Part shown: positions 50,334 to 60,234 of the stretch, one piece after another
Position numbering within the stretch: the first letter of the stretch is position 1
Layout of the letters: every line of letters starts with the position of its first letter
Source: Gp6-AA40 sp963723495
Lineage (GTDB): Bacteria > Acidobacteriota > Vicinamibacteria > Vicinamibacterales > UBA2999
DNA length: 64,000 nucleotides
Reading direction: 5' to 3'
NCBI GenBank assembly: GCA_963723495.1
Contig: CAVRQR010000009.1
Coordinates: 682,001 to 746,000, forward strand
The notes under the pieces: generated by a model
Seen by the model: only the letters and a program-made list of their open reading frames with translations
The model's database searches: none
Told to the model about the DNA's origin: nothing
Made by a program: the position numbers and the translations under genes

Positions 50334-53300
50334 ATGAGAGGTAAGAGAATGCGCGCAAGTGTACGAACGCTTCTTGTGCTGGTTTGTATGATCGCCGCCC
50401 CCGCGGCCGCGTGGGCGCAGGCCACGATCGCTGGCGCGGTCCGGGACTCCTCCGGTGCCGTCCTGCCAGGCGTGACGGTTGAAGCCGCCAGCCCGGTGTT
50501 GATTGAAAAGGTTCGCACGGCGATTACCGACGGCACGGGTCGCTATCGAATCGAGGATCTCCGGCCCGGCACCTACACCGTGACGTTCACGCTCCCCGGC
50601 TTCGTGACCGTGAAGCAGCGAAGGCCTCATCGTCAGCGGCACGGCCGTCACGACGGTGAACGGTGAACTGCGTGTCGGCGGTGTGGCGGAAACGATCACC
50701 GTGACCGGTGAGACCCCGATCGTCGACGTCCAGAGCACCAGGCGTGAGATCACGCTCGACAACGAGACCATTCGAAATCTTCCGAGCACGCGCAGCTACA
50801 GCTACCTGCTCACCACCGTTCCCGGGCTGCAGACCAACAACAACAACGTCAACACCGGTCCGGTGTTCGCGATTTTCCCGATCCATGGCGGCCGCGGCGT
50901 CGAATCGCGCCTGACGGTGGACGGACTCAACATCAGCAACCCGCCCGGCGGCAACCAGCCGTCGAACTACGTCGCCGACGTCGGCAACGCATCGGAAGTG
51001 ACGATGACCACGTCAGGCGGCCTCGGCGAGTCGGAGACAGCCGGCCTGACGGTCAACATCGTGCCCAGGCAGGGTGGCAACACGATGTCGGGGATGGTGT
51101 TCTACTCCGGGTTCTCGAAGGGGATGCAGTCGAGCAACTACGATCCCGAGCTGGCAGCGCGCGGCGTGCTCCAGCCGAATCCCGTGTACCACGTCTACGA
51201 CTTCAACACCGCAGTGGGTGGGCCGATCGTCAGGGACAAGCTCTGGTACTACATGAGCGTCCGCTGGCAGGGGCAGCGGCAGAACACGCTGAACCTGTAT
51301 GCCAACCAGAACGCCGGCAATCCGAACGCATGGACCTGGGTGGGCGACTACGACACGCCGGCGTTCTCGGATCGCACGTGGGAGAACTACACCCCTCGCA
51401 TCACGTGGCAGGCATCGCAGAAGAACCGGTTCACGTTCGTGTGGGATGAGCAGCCGATCTGCCGCAAGTGCACCGGGACCACCTCGTTCAGCGGCTCGCC
51501 CTCACCGACGACCTCACCCGAGGCGGACGGGCTTGGCGACTTCAACCCGCAGCGCGTCCAGCAGGCGAAGTGGACCTCGCCGATGACGAGCAAGCTGCTC
51601 CTCGAAGCGGGCCTCGGCACCAGCGCCTACCAGTGGGCCGGTAAGGAACGCGATCCCAACCCGACCCATGACCTCGTCCGAGTGGTGAACAACGGGCAGA
51701 TTTTCGTGCCGGCTTCCGCGACGACGCCTGCCGTTGTCGGCAACATGACGTATCGCTCGCAGAACTGGTACGAGAACAGAACCGCCGGGGTGAACTGGAC
51801 CGCGTCGGGCACGTACGTGACCGGTTCGCACAGCATGAAGTTCGGCTATCAGGGCTACTGGTGGAAGGACGACCGCCAGATGTTCGTCAACAGCCAGAGC
51901 CTGCAGTACACGTTCAACAGCGGCGTGCCAAACCTCATCGCTCAGTACCTCAACGGGTACAAGGTGAACGCGCGCGCGATGTCCACGTCGTTCTACGTGC
52001 AGGACCAGTGGACGCTCGGCCGCCTGACGTTGCAGGGCGCGCTCCGATACGACAATCCGTGGAGCTGGTTCCCCGAAACGACGGTGCCGGGAAGCCGTTT
52101 CTTCGAGGGTGCCACCTTTTCGAAGGCTGACGGCGTGACCGGCTACCACGACATCACGCCGCGCATGGGTGCCGCCTACGATCTGTTCGGAAACGGCAAG
52201 ACCTCGCTGAAGGTGAACCTCGGGAAGTACCTCCAGGGCGCCAGCGTGAGCAACCTCGCCTATGGCGCGAACCCGGCGTTGCGGATCCCCGGCGGCGACA
52301 CGACGTTCGGCGGTACGTTCGCCCCGATCGACGAACCGCAGCTGGACGGACAACGACCGCGACTTCGTTCCGGACTGCGACCTGAACAATCCGCTGGCGC
52401 AGGGTCCGGCAACCACCGGCAGCGTCGACAACTGCGGCCAGATCAGCAATCTCCAGTTCGGCACAACCCAGCTCGTGCCGACGACCAACTTCGATCCGGG
52501 GCTACTGTCTGGATGGGGCGTTCGTCCGTCCGACTGGTCGTTCGGCGTTTCAGTGCAGCAGGAGATCATCCCGCGCGCGTCCGTGGAGGTCGGCTACTAC
52601 CGGCGCTCGTTCACTCAGTTTTTCACCGGCGGCACGGTGACCGACAACCTTGCGATATCGCCGAACGACGTCGCCGCGTACACGATCACGGCGCCAAGCG
52701 ATCCGCGTCTGCCCAATGGCGGAGGCTACACGGTTGGCCCGCTCTATAACGTCAACCCGAACGTGTTCGGTCAGTCGAATCTGCTGCTCAAGTCGACGAA
52801 GGATGTCGGCGACGACACGCGCGTGTTCAACGGTGTCGACGTCAACTTCAACGTGCGGCTGAGGAACAGCCTGACGTTCTCGGGTGGCACCAGCACCGGT
52901 AAAGTGGAAAACGACTGGTGCGAGATCCGCGCGGCGGTTCCGGAGTTCGGGCAGTACCAGCTGAACCCGTACTGCCACACCGAGTCGCCGTTCCAGACGT
53001 CGTTCCGCGGGTTGGCGTCCTACACGATCCCGCGCATCGACGTGCTGGTGAGCACGGTGTTCCAGGACAAGATCAACGTCGGCACCGACCAGATCATGTC
53101 GCTGCAGGCCAACTACGTGTTTACGCCAGCTGACCAGGCGGCAGCGGCCGCGCAGATCGGCCGTCCGCTGACTGTGGGTGGACTGCTCCAGGCCAACCTG
53201 ATCGCGCCGGGTGAGGAATACGGTGACCGCGTCCGTCAACTCGATATGTCGGTCAAGAAGATCATGCGCTTCGGTGGTCAGCGCGTGACGGTTGGACTGG

Positions 53301-53437
53301 ACATGTTGAACCTGCTGAACAACAACGTGACACTCGCGTTCAACCAGGCGTTCTCTCCGACCACGACTGGCTGGCTGACGCCGACGACCTACATGAATCC
53401 GCGCGTCTTCCGGCTGAACGGCGAATTCACCTGGTAA
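50334..53437 (+). CDS. TonB-dependent receptor F (Oar-like), two frameshifts
   Basis: Signal peptide (VLVCMIAAPAAAWAQA), regulatory domain (IAGAVRDSSGAVLPGVTVEA), plug (ITVTGETPIVDVQSTRREIT, then SRLTVDGLNISNPPGGN) and a long barrel ending TYMNPRVFRLNGEFTW, about 1,030 residues. The frame moves +1 near 50616 (within VKREGLIVSG when corrected) and again near 52345. It is the best preserved of the three IclR-site receptors and the best template for repairing D and E. A perfect terminator follows the stop codon. The downstream gene is a ring-cleaving dioxygenase, consistent with uptake of an aromatic compound, though the ligand is unproven. Confidence 0.9.
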
Positions 53438-53446
53438 TCCTTCCGC

Positions 53447-53480
53447 CCCGGGATCCGCTGCGTGCGGATCCCGGGTTCTT
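53447..53480 (+). terminator. Intrinsic terminator after receptor F
   Basis: Perfect 12-bp stem CCCGGGATCCGC (53447-53458) with GCGGATCCCGGG (53464-53475), a five-base loop, then TTCTT. Confidence 0.85.
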
Positions 53481-53844
53481 CGATGTCGAAAGACATCGTC
53501 AGTACTGCGATTCCGCCCGCCCACTCCGCAGGACCTCGACCCGTTTCCGGCCTATCACGATCGGCTCGCCTTGCTGAACTGCACGTCGATGGTTTCAGGC
53601 TGGGAGTCGAATTTTCGCCACTATTACGTGGAATTGAACGGATCCGCCCGTGAAACGGCGGTCAAAGTTCCGTCAAGCCGATGGAGGAGCCTCGCTACGG
53701 ATCTCGACTCCACCCGACCTGTCGCTTATGATCCGAAAACGACCATCTGCCGGCCGTTTCGCAGGCCGAAGGGAGAGTCGTGTCGCGACGCGCGAAGGAC
53801 CAGGTAGGTAGAGTGTCCGGCAACAGCCGGACCAGGCTAAAGGC
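53481..53844. other. Intergenic leader of the ring-cleaving dioxygenase gene
   Basis: About 365 bases. Short open frames have no domain or plausible start. AT-rich patches around 53600-53640 may hold the promoter of the dioxygenase gene, but I see no clear -35/-10 pair and no copy of the IclR-type palindrome. Confidence 0.35.
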
Positions 53845-54909
53845 ATGAGCACGCTGGTCAGGGGCATCCATCACATCACGCAGTGTCCGGGACCGGCACA
53901 GCAGGATCTCGACTTCTGCACGCAGGTGCTGGGGCAGCGTCTCGTCAAGCAGACCGTGCTGATGGACGGCAGCATCCCGATCTATCACTTCTATTACGGC
54001 AACGCCGACGCCGAACCCGGATCGATTGCGACCTCGTTTCCATACAGTCGCAAGCCCGGCCGCCGCGGGTCAGGACAGATTTCCCGTTTGAGCTACGCCG
54101 TGCCGAAGGGCACGATGGCGTTCTGGAAGGATCACCTCGATCGACACTCGGTCGAGCACAGCGGGATCGAGGAACGGTTCGCGAGGAAGTACCTCCGGAT
54201 GTGGCATCCCGCCGGCATGCAGTACGAGGTCGTCGAAGCCGATGACTCGCGCCGGCCCTGGACGACGAAGTGCATCAGCGCGGACGTCGCCACCCGTGGT
54301 TTCTTCGGCGCCGTGATGTCGGTGCGCAGCATCGAAGAGCAGGAGCTCTTCTTCGTCGATGCCCTGGGCTTCCGCAAGCTTGGCGTCGATGGCCCATATC
54401 ACCGGTTCGAGGCCGCTGGGGGAGGGCCGGGCAGCATCATCGATCTGCACCACGAGCCTGATCTTCCGCCGGGGACCTGGGGCTTCGGCGCCGGCACGTT
54501 TCACCACATCGCGTTCAGCGTCGAGAACGACGAGGCACTGTTCGCCCAGAAAGCGCACTACGAAGAACTGGGCTATACGGATGCCTCGGAAGTGAAGGAT
54601 CGCTATTACTTTCACTCGATGTACGTGCGATCCCCTGGTGGCATTCTCGTGGAGTGCACCGCCAATGTGCCGGGTGGTTTCTATCAGGACGAGTCGGTGG
54701 AGGAACTGGGCACGAAGCTCACGCTGCCGCCGTGGTACGAGAGCCAGCGTTCCGAGATCCTCGCGATGCTCGAGCCGGTGACCGTGCCGGACGAGAATCG
54801 ACCCGAGCGCACACATCGACCTTTCGCGGGCGCGACACCCGTGGGCGCTTCGACAACGAACATTCCACTCTCGCGGAGCAACCCCGACTTTGCGCGATAT
54901 CAGCGCTAG
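53845..54909 (+). CDS. VOC-family ring-cleaving dioxygenase (MhqO/MhqE-like)
   Basis: Two vicinal-oxygen-chelate modules, as in hydroquinone-specific extradiol dioxygenases. The first module begins GIHHITQCPGPAQQDLDFC; the second contains the metal ligands in GTFHHIAFSVEN and GILVECTANVPGG. 354 residues, frame intact. It probably opens a hydroquinone- or catechol-type ring using Fe(II) in the cytoplasm. A maleylacetate-reductase-like gene 4 kb downstream would fit the product, since hydroquinone cleavage leads towards maleylacetate. Glyoxalase-type activity is the main alternative. Confidence 0.85.
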   Translation: MSTLVRGIHHITQCPGPAQQDLDFCTQVLGQRLVKQTVLMDGSIPIYHFYYGNADAEPGSIATSFPYSRKPGRRGSGQISRLSYAVPKGTMAFWKDHLDRHSVEHSGIEERFARKYLRMWHPAGMQYEVVEADDSRRPWTTKCISADVATRGFFGAVMSVRSIEEQELFFVDALGFRKLGVDGPYHRFEAAGGGPGSIIDLHHEPDLPPGTWGFGAGTFHHIAFSVENDEALFAQKAHYEELGYTDASEVKDRYYFHSMYVRSPGGILVECTANVPGGFYQDESVEELGTKLTLPPWYESQRSEILAMLEPVTVPDENRPERTHRPFAGATPVGASTTNIPLSRSNPDFARYQR

Positions 54910-54983
54910 CGAGGCTGCGCTCGGTAAACTTGATTCGTTTTGTCAGCAGTCGAGCCGGTCAAGCCGGCCAGGGGACACCGATC

Positions 54984-55986
54984 GTGATACGTCGCAGTCT
55001 TGTCGTTGCCGCGGTAGTCGTTGGCGTCATTGGCCTGTCATACCGGCTCGAAACGCCGGTGGATGCCCAGGCGCAGTCGATCGTGGTCGGCGCCGCGCAC
55101 GCCATGGGGACACCCGGATCTGCAGGGCACGTATTCCAACGACGACGAGACCGGCACGCCGATGGAGCGCCCGCGCGAGCTCGAGGGAAAGACGCTGACC
55201 GACATCACGCCGGAGGAACTGCAGAAGATCGTCAAGGAGCGCAACGAGCGCTTCGTCGAGGGCGTCAGCGGCGAGGAGTTCGCGGGCGGCCTCCGGCCAC
55301 CGGCGCATCTGATTTTCGATACCTTCGATCGCAAGAACAAGCAGGCGTGGCTCGTCGTCGATCCGCCGGATGGACGCATTCCGCGACGCACCGACGTACA
55401 ACCGCGCCGGCCGCGCGGCGGAATCAGCACGAACGCCAACCCGAAGGGTCCGTTCAACAGCTGGCTGGACATGGGGCTGTACGATCGCTGCATCACCCGC
55501 GGCATCCCGGCCTCGATGATGCCCGCCGGCTACGGCAGCCGCTACGACATCACACAGAGCCCGGATAGCGTGGTCATCCGCTACGAGATGATCCATGAAG
55601 CGCGGGTCATTCCGCTGGACGGTCGCAGCCGTGCGGCGCAGGGGACCCGCAAGTACCTGGGTGACGCTCGCGGCTGGTGGGAAGGCGATACGCTCGTCGT
55701 CGAGACGACGAACTTCCTGCCCGAGACCGCACCGCAGGGCTCGACCGAGCATGTCCGCATGATCGAGCGCTTCACCGCGAAATCAGCTGAGATCGTCGAG
55801 TGGCGCGTGACCTTCGAGGACCCGAACACCTGGACGCGTCCGTGGACGTTCTCCATGCCTCTCACGAAGGTCGATCGAACACAGCAGATGTTCGAGTACG
55901 CCTGTCATGAGGGCAATCTGGCCATGCGCAACATCCTCAGCGCGCAACGCGCGGAGGAACGGGCGGCCGCTGAGGCAGCGAAGTAA
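54984..55986 (+). CDS. Secreted GWWEGDTLV-motif protein, one frameshift
   Basis: GTG 54984 opens a signal peptide (LVVAAVVVGVIGLSYRLE). The frame moves +1 near 55100; the corrected junction gives the typical PWGHPDLQGTYSNDDETGTP. Further motifs are ITPEELQKIVKERNERFV, LYDRCITRGIPASMMPAGYG, YEMIHEARVIPLDGRSR, DARGWWEGDTLVVETTNF and MFEYACHEGNLAMRNILSA. It shares the central motif and C-terminal cysteine segment with 38475-39320. Function unknown. It is common in acidobacterial secretomes by my recollection. It starts a run of four exported genes with gaps under 50 bases or overlaps. Confidence 0.82.
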
Positions 55987-56032
55987 GCAGGGTCCCCGAC
56001 GCCACGCCTGCGCGTTGGGGCGGAAAGGTTCC

Positions 56033-56914
56033 ATGAAGATCACTCTTACGCGAGCCCTGGCGGCGTCGCTGCTGCTGTTGACCGGAAGCAGCTGGGCCGC
56101 GGCGCAAACCGATTTCTCGGGTGAATGGACGGTCGTCCGCTCCATGGATAACACCGAGAATCCATGGGTGGGCGATTTCGTCGGCCTGCCGCTCAGCCCC
56201 GACGGACTGGTCCGCGCCGAGAGCTGGGATGCGTCGATCCTCAGCCTGCCCGAGTATCAGTGCCGACCGCACGGGTGGGCGTACATCTATCGCGGCCCGA
56301 CGGCGCTGCGGATCACAAAGGAAGTCGATCCCTTCTCCCGTGAGGTCGTCGCCTACCAGCCGGAGTGGCACCAGTCGACCAACATGCCGGTGTACCTCGA
56401 CGGCCGGCAGGCACCGCCTCCCGAGGCAAACCATACATGGGGAGGGTTCTCGACCGCGACGTGGGAAGGCGATGTACTCCGCATCAAGACGACGCACCTG
56501 AAGGAGGATTACATCCGCCGCAACGGCGCCATGGTCAGCGATCAGGCGACCGTGACGTCGTACTGGATCCGGCGCGGTGACATCCTGACCTGGATCAACA
56601 TCATTCACGATCCGGTCTACCTGTCTGAGCCGCTGATTCGCAGTTCCGAGTACCGGCTTAATGTGAACTCACAGGTACCGGCACACCCGTGCACATCAGC
56701 CTTCGAAGGCCTCGAGAAGGGCAACGTACCCCACCATCTGCCGGGTGAGAACCCGTTCCTGAAGAACATCCGAGCGCGGTATGGCCTCGCGCCGAACCTG
56801 CCGACCGGGGGCGTGCAGACGATGTACCCGGAGTACCAGAAGACGTTACAGCCGAGTGAGTGGACCGCCGGCGATCGCAGAGCAAACGCACCGGCGACGG
56901 AGGGCCGGCGATGA
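56033..56914 (+). CDS. Secreted protein, distant GWWEGDTLV family
   Basis: Signal peptide (RALAASLLLLTGSSWAAAQ) and a 270-residue mature domain starting TDFSGEWTVV. The counterpart of the central motif is FSTATWEGDVLRIKTTHLKE, followed by IRRNGAMVSDQATVTSYW and WINIIHDPVYLSEPLIRSS. Two cysteines (EYQCRPHG and HPCTSAFEG). Start ATG 56033 follows GGAAAGG. The stop overlaps the next ATG (ATGA), so translation is coupled to the MBL-fold gene. Unknown function; frame intact. Confidence 0.8.
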   Translation: MKITLTRALAASLLLLTGSSWAAAQTDFSGEWTVVRSMDNTENPWVGDFVGLPLSPDGLVRAESWDASILSLPEYQCRPHGWAYIYRGPTALRITKEVDPFSREVVAYQPEWHQSTNMPVYLDGRQAPPPEANHTWGGFSTATWEGDVLRIKTTHLKEDYIRRNGAMVSDQATVTSYWIRRGDILTWINIIHDPVYLSEPLIRSSEYRLNVNSQVPAHPCTSAFEGLEKGNVPHHLPGENPFLKNIRARYGLAPNLPTGGVQTMYPEYQKTLQPSEWTAGDRRANAPATEGRR

Positions 56915-57984
56915 GACCGACGCGCGCACTCGGGGCACTGGCAGGCGCCGTTCTCGTCTGCCTGTCATGGGCAGCCGAACGCGATGTGCTCGCACAGGCG
57001 CAGGCGAAGCCGTCCTCGGGCGACCTCAGGGTGCTCCCAATACGCGGCAATATCTATCTCCTCGCGGGCGCTGGCGCCAACGTTGTCGCCTCGGTCGGGA
57101 AGGATGGCGTGCTGCTCGTCGATACGGGCGGTGCGCAGATGGCGGACACGGTGCTCGAGACCGTGCGCGCGCTGTCGCGTATGGTCACGGCATCACCGAC
57201 ACCCATGAAGTCGTGCGTCGGGGTGGCGCAGGGGTGCCAGTGGTGGTCGAGCTCGGAGTTGCTGCCGACCACAGCCGGCCCGCGTGCGCCGCGGCCGATC
57301 ATCGGGATCATCAACACGAGCGACGATCCCGATCACCTCGGCGGTAACGCCGTATTGTCTGCTGCCGGCCGCGCCTACGGCGTTCGAAATATCGACAACA
57401 CGTTGCCAGGTGCCTACATCGTCGCGCACGAGAACGTGACGCTGCGTCTGAGCAAGGCGGGGCAGACGGCGCTCATCGCGAGCGAGACCTATTTTGGCAG
57501 CGAGAAGAAGCTGAACTTCGTCAATGGCGAAGGTGTCGTCGTCACGCATCCCGAGTCCGCGCACACCGACGGTGACAGCATCGTGTACTTTCGCGGGTCG
57601 GATGTGATCGTGGCCGGCGACCTGCTCGACATGACGAAGTATCCAGTCATCGACCTCGCGCGAGGTGGAAGCATTCAGGGTGTCGTCGACGCGCTGAACT
57701 GGATTCTCGACGTCACGGTCGTCGAGCACATGATGGAAGGCGGCACGCTGGTCGTGCCGGGGCATGGCCGGATGACCGATGCGGCCGATGTGGCCTACTA
57801 CCGCGACATGGTCACGATCATGCGCGATCGCGTGCGCGAGATGACCTCACGCGGGATGACCCTGGAGCAGATCAAAGGCGCGCGGCTCACGCGAGACTAC
57901 GACGGCCGATTCGGCAAGAGCCCGTCGTGGACGCCTGACATGTTCGTCGAGGCGATCTACCGCAGTCTCAATCCCAAAACGTAG
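56911..57984 (+). CDS. Exported metallo-beta-lactamase-fold protein with degenerate metal site
   Basis: Signal peptide (ALGALAGAVLVCLSWAAE). The MBL fold is clear: IYLLAGAGANVVASVGKDGV, LLVDTGGAQMADTVLE, IVAGDLLDMTKYPVIDLARG and GTLVVPGHGRMTDAADV. The usual HxHxDH motif reads SDDPDH (IINTSDDPDHLGGNAVLSA), losing both first-position histidines while keeping the Asp-His. It may bind one metal, or be non-catalytic. 357 residues, frame intact. Its ATG overlaps the preceding stop codon, and the next gene starts two bases after its own stop. Confidence 0.85.
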   Translation: MRPTRALGALAGAVLVCLSWAAERDVLAQAQAKPSSGDLRVLPIRGNIYLLAGAGANVVASVGKDGVLLVDTGGAQMADTVLETVRALSRMVTASPTPMKSCVGVAQGCQWWSSSELLPTTAGPRAPRPIIGIINTSDDPDHLGGNAVLSAAGRAYGVRNIDNTLPGAYIVAHENVTLRLSKAGQTALIASETYFGSEKKLNFVNGEGVVVTHPESAHTDGDSIVYFRGSDVIVAGDLLDMTKYPVIDLARGGSIQGVVDALNWILDVTVVEHMMEGGTLVVPGHGRMTDAADVAYYRDMVTIMRDRVREMTSRGMTLEQIKGARLTRDYDGRFGKSPSWTPDMFVEAIYRSLNPKT

Positions 57985-57986
57985 CG

Positions 57987-58809
57987 ATGTCGTTCATTCA
58001 TCCACGCGTCCGCCGGCGGGTCCAGAACGCAGGACCCGCCCTACTGGCCCTTGCTCTCATCATGGCGACGTCTGCACTCCACGCGCAGCAAGGCCAGCAA
58101 CCGGCCGCGCCAGCCGGTCGCGGTGCGGGCCAGGCGCCGGCCGCAGCAGCGACCGGTCGCACTCAGGCGCCATACGACATCACCGGTTACTGGGTCGCGC
58201 TCGTGACCGATGACTGGCGTTATCGCATGCTCACACCGCCCAAGGGGAACGCCGACTACATACCGGTGAATGCCGAGGCGAGACGCGTGATGGACATGTG
58301 GGATCCCGCCAAGGATGAAGCCAGTGGCGAAGCATGTCGCGCGTATGGTGCCGCGGGCGTCATGCGCCTGCCTGGCCGCCTGCACATCACCTGGGACGGT
58401 GACAACACGCTCAAGATGGATCTCGACGCGGGGACGCAGTCGCGCCGTTTCGTGTTTGGCACGGCGCCTCCGGCAGGCGAGCCCTCGTGGCAGGGCACAT
58501 CGACGGCGCGCTGGATGTTCCCTCCGGCCGGACGTGGCCGCGGAGCTCCTCCACAGACGGGACAGCTCGTGGTGATCACCAACGCGGATGCGTCCGGGAT
58601 ATCTGCGCAAGAACGGCGTTCCTTACAGCGCGAATGCGACGCTCACGGAATACTTCATCAAGCTCGTCGACGAGGAGCAGGAGTACCTGGCGGTCACGAT
58701 GATCGTGGATGATCCGCAGTATCTGGCGCAGCCGTACATCAAGACCTACCAGTACAAGAAGCAGACGGACGCGACCGGCTGGAATCCCACACTCTGCTCG
58801 GCGAAGTAG
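57987..58809 (+). CDS. Secreted protein of unknown function, one frameshift
   Basis: Signal peptide (ALLALALIMATSALHAQQ), an alanine/glutamine-rich linker, then PYDITGYWVALVTDDWRYRM, AYGAAGVMRLPGRLHITWDG, STARWMFPPAGRGRG and, after a +1 shift near 58590, RPGYLRKNGVPYSANATLTE and WNPTLCSAK. A type I associate with acidobacterial secretomes, usually next to the MBL-fold protein above. Two cysteines. Starts two bases after the previous stop, so it belongs to the same operon. Confidence 0.8.
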
Positions 58810-58860
58810 CCCTTCCGGATTTTGCGGCGCGACCGGCTCGGCAGCTATGATGCCGGCGGG

Positions 58861-60048
58861 ATGGAGGTGTTTCCCGACCTGCGCGCTGGCAAAACAGAAC
58901 TCCAGATCAGTGGGATCGTCGAGTTCCAGTTCCCACGGCTGGAGCGGGTCGTGTCCGGCGCAGGCACGATCGACTCTCTGGCCTCCGAACTCGATCGTCG
59001 GGGCCTGACCCGCGCCATCATCGTCACCGGCCGAACCCTCGGTGCGTCCTCGATCCTGAGTCGAATCACGCACCCGCTTGGCGATCGATGTGTGTTCGTC
59101 TTCAAGGAGTCCAGGCAGCACGTCCCGTCGAGCTCGGTGACCAACCTTGCGCGAGCCATTCGCGAGCACGATGCCGACTGCGTGATCAGCTTTGGCGGCG
59201 GCAGCCCGATTGACACCGTCAAGGCAGCGATTCACACCCTGATCACGACAACTGGACGTTCTGCATCGACCGATGATGGGCCCACCCACATTGCGATTCC
59301 GACGACGCTTTCCGCTGGCGAATTCACCGGCGTCGTCGGAATTACCGATGACGCCACACGAGTGAAACGCGCTGTCTCAGATGCGAGGCTCGTTCCGCGC
59401 ACGGTGTTCATCGATCCGACCGTGACGCTCGAAACGCCAGCCTGGTTGTGGGCTGCCAGTGGCGTGCGCGCTCTGGACCACGCGGTAGAGACGATGTACT
59501 CGCCGCGTCATCATCCGATGGGCGATGCGCTAGCGTCGCGTGGGCTCTCGATGCTGCTGCAGCATCTGCCGGCCAGCCTGTCTGCTACGGGAGCAGAGCA
59601 GCTGGAGCATCGCCTGCAGTGTCAGATAGGCGCATGGCTGTCGATCTTCGGCCTCCCGAATGCGGGGCTTGGGCTCTCGCACGCGCTCGGCCATCAGATC
59701 GGGCCGCGCTGGAATGTCCCGCACGGTGTGACGTCGTGCATCACGCTTCCGCACGCGATGCGTCTGATGGCACGTGTGGCCCCCGAGCGTTTTGGCCCGA
59801 TCGCCCGCGCGTTCGATCTTGCGTTCGACGACGAAAATCCTGGCAAGGCCGCGCTCGAGAGCGCGGATCGGATGGCGCTCTTCATCTCCCGATTCGACTT
59901 GCCGCAACGGCTGCGGGATGTGCAGGTACCGCAAGACGAAGTTCGCGAGGTCGCCGGTCTCGTGCACGACATCCTGGACAAGGCGCCGATCAGCGAACGG
60001 GCCGTCAGTCGCGAACAGGTTGAAGCACTATTGACCGGCGCCTATTGA
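58861..60048 (+). CDS. Iron-containing alcohol dehydrogenase, maleylacetate-reductase-like
   Basis: NAD(P)H-dependent group III dehydrogenase. The N-terminal Rossmann-like part has RVVSGAGTIDSLASELDRRG and CVISFGGGSPIDTVKAAIHT; IAIPTTLSAGEFTGVVGITD is the maleylacetate-reductase-type strand. Metal-binding positions are in GVRALDHAVETMYS, LGLSHALGHQIG and WNVPHGVTSCITLPH. About 395 residues, frame intact. ATG 58861 is preferred to TTG 58822. With the ring-cleaving dioxygenase it would complete a hydroquinone-to-beta-ketoadipate route, although specificity is not proven. Confidence 0.85.
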   Translation: MEVFPDLRAGKTELQISGIVEFQFPRLERVVSGAGTIDSLASELDRRGLTRAIIVTGRTLGASSILSRITHPLGDRCVFVFKESRQHVPSSSVTNLARAIREHDADCVISFGGGSPIDTVKAAIHTLITTTGRSASTDDGPTHIAIPTTLSAGEFTGVVGITDDATRVKRAVSDARLVPRTVFIDPTVTLETPAWLWAASGVRALDHAVETMYSPRHHPMGDALASRGLSMLLQHLPASLSATGAEQLEHRLQCQIGAWLSIFGLPNAGLGLSHALGHQIGPRWNVPHGVTSCITLPHAMRLMARVAPERFGPIARAFDLAFDDENPGKAALESADRMALFISRFDLPQRLRDVQVPQDEVREVAGLVHDILDKAPISERAVSREQVEALLTGAY

Positions 60049-60067
60049 AGACGAATTCCCCGGCACT

Positions 60068-60136
60068 TTTCATTGACCCCAGCCGCGAACTAGAATTTTT
60101 GTGTACTGTGCGAACGTTTTTTCGCATAGCGGAAAA
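60068..60136 (+). promoter_or_regulatory. Promoter with IclR-type operator before the MetE-like gene
   Basis: Palindrome TTTTCGCATAGCGGAAAA at 60119-60136. TAGAAT at 60091-60096 lies at the same distance (31 bp to the palindrome centre) as the -10 boxes of receptors D, E and F. The -35 is weak (TTTCAT at 60068-60073, 17-base spacer). Confidence 0.65.
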
Positions 60137-60157
60137 TTTGCGACACCCGGATATTTC

Positions 60158-60186
60158 AACTCCCAACTCCCAATCACCAACTCCCA
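60158..60186. repeat. ACTCCCA heptamer array, single arm
   Basis: CAACTCCCAACTCCCAATCA followed by CCAACTCCC. It lies in the 5' untranslated region of the MetE-like gene; only one arm is clear, with GCTTGGGAATTCC a possible remnant of the other. Confidence 0.6.
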
Positions 60187-60234
60187 AAAGGCATTCCGCT
60201 TGGGAATTCCATCAAGAGTGAGGATTGCTCCGTC

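Noticed and set aside
53481..53844. A fifth IclR-type palindrome before the ring-cleaving dioxygenase
   Set aside because: TTTTCGCC near 53611 has no matching right half at the expected spacing.
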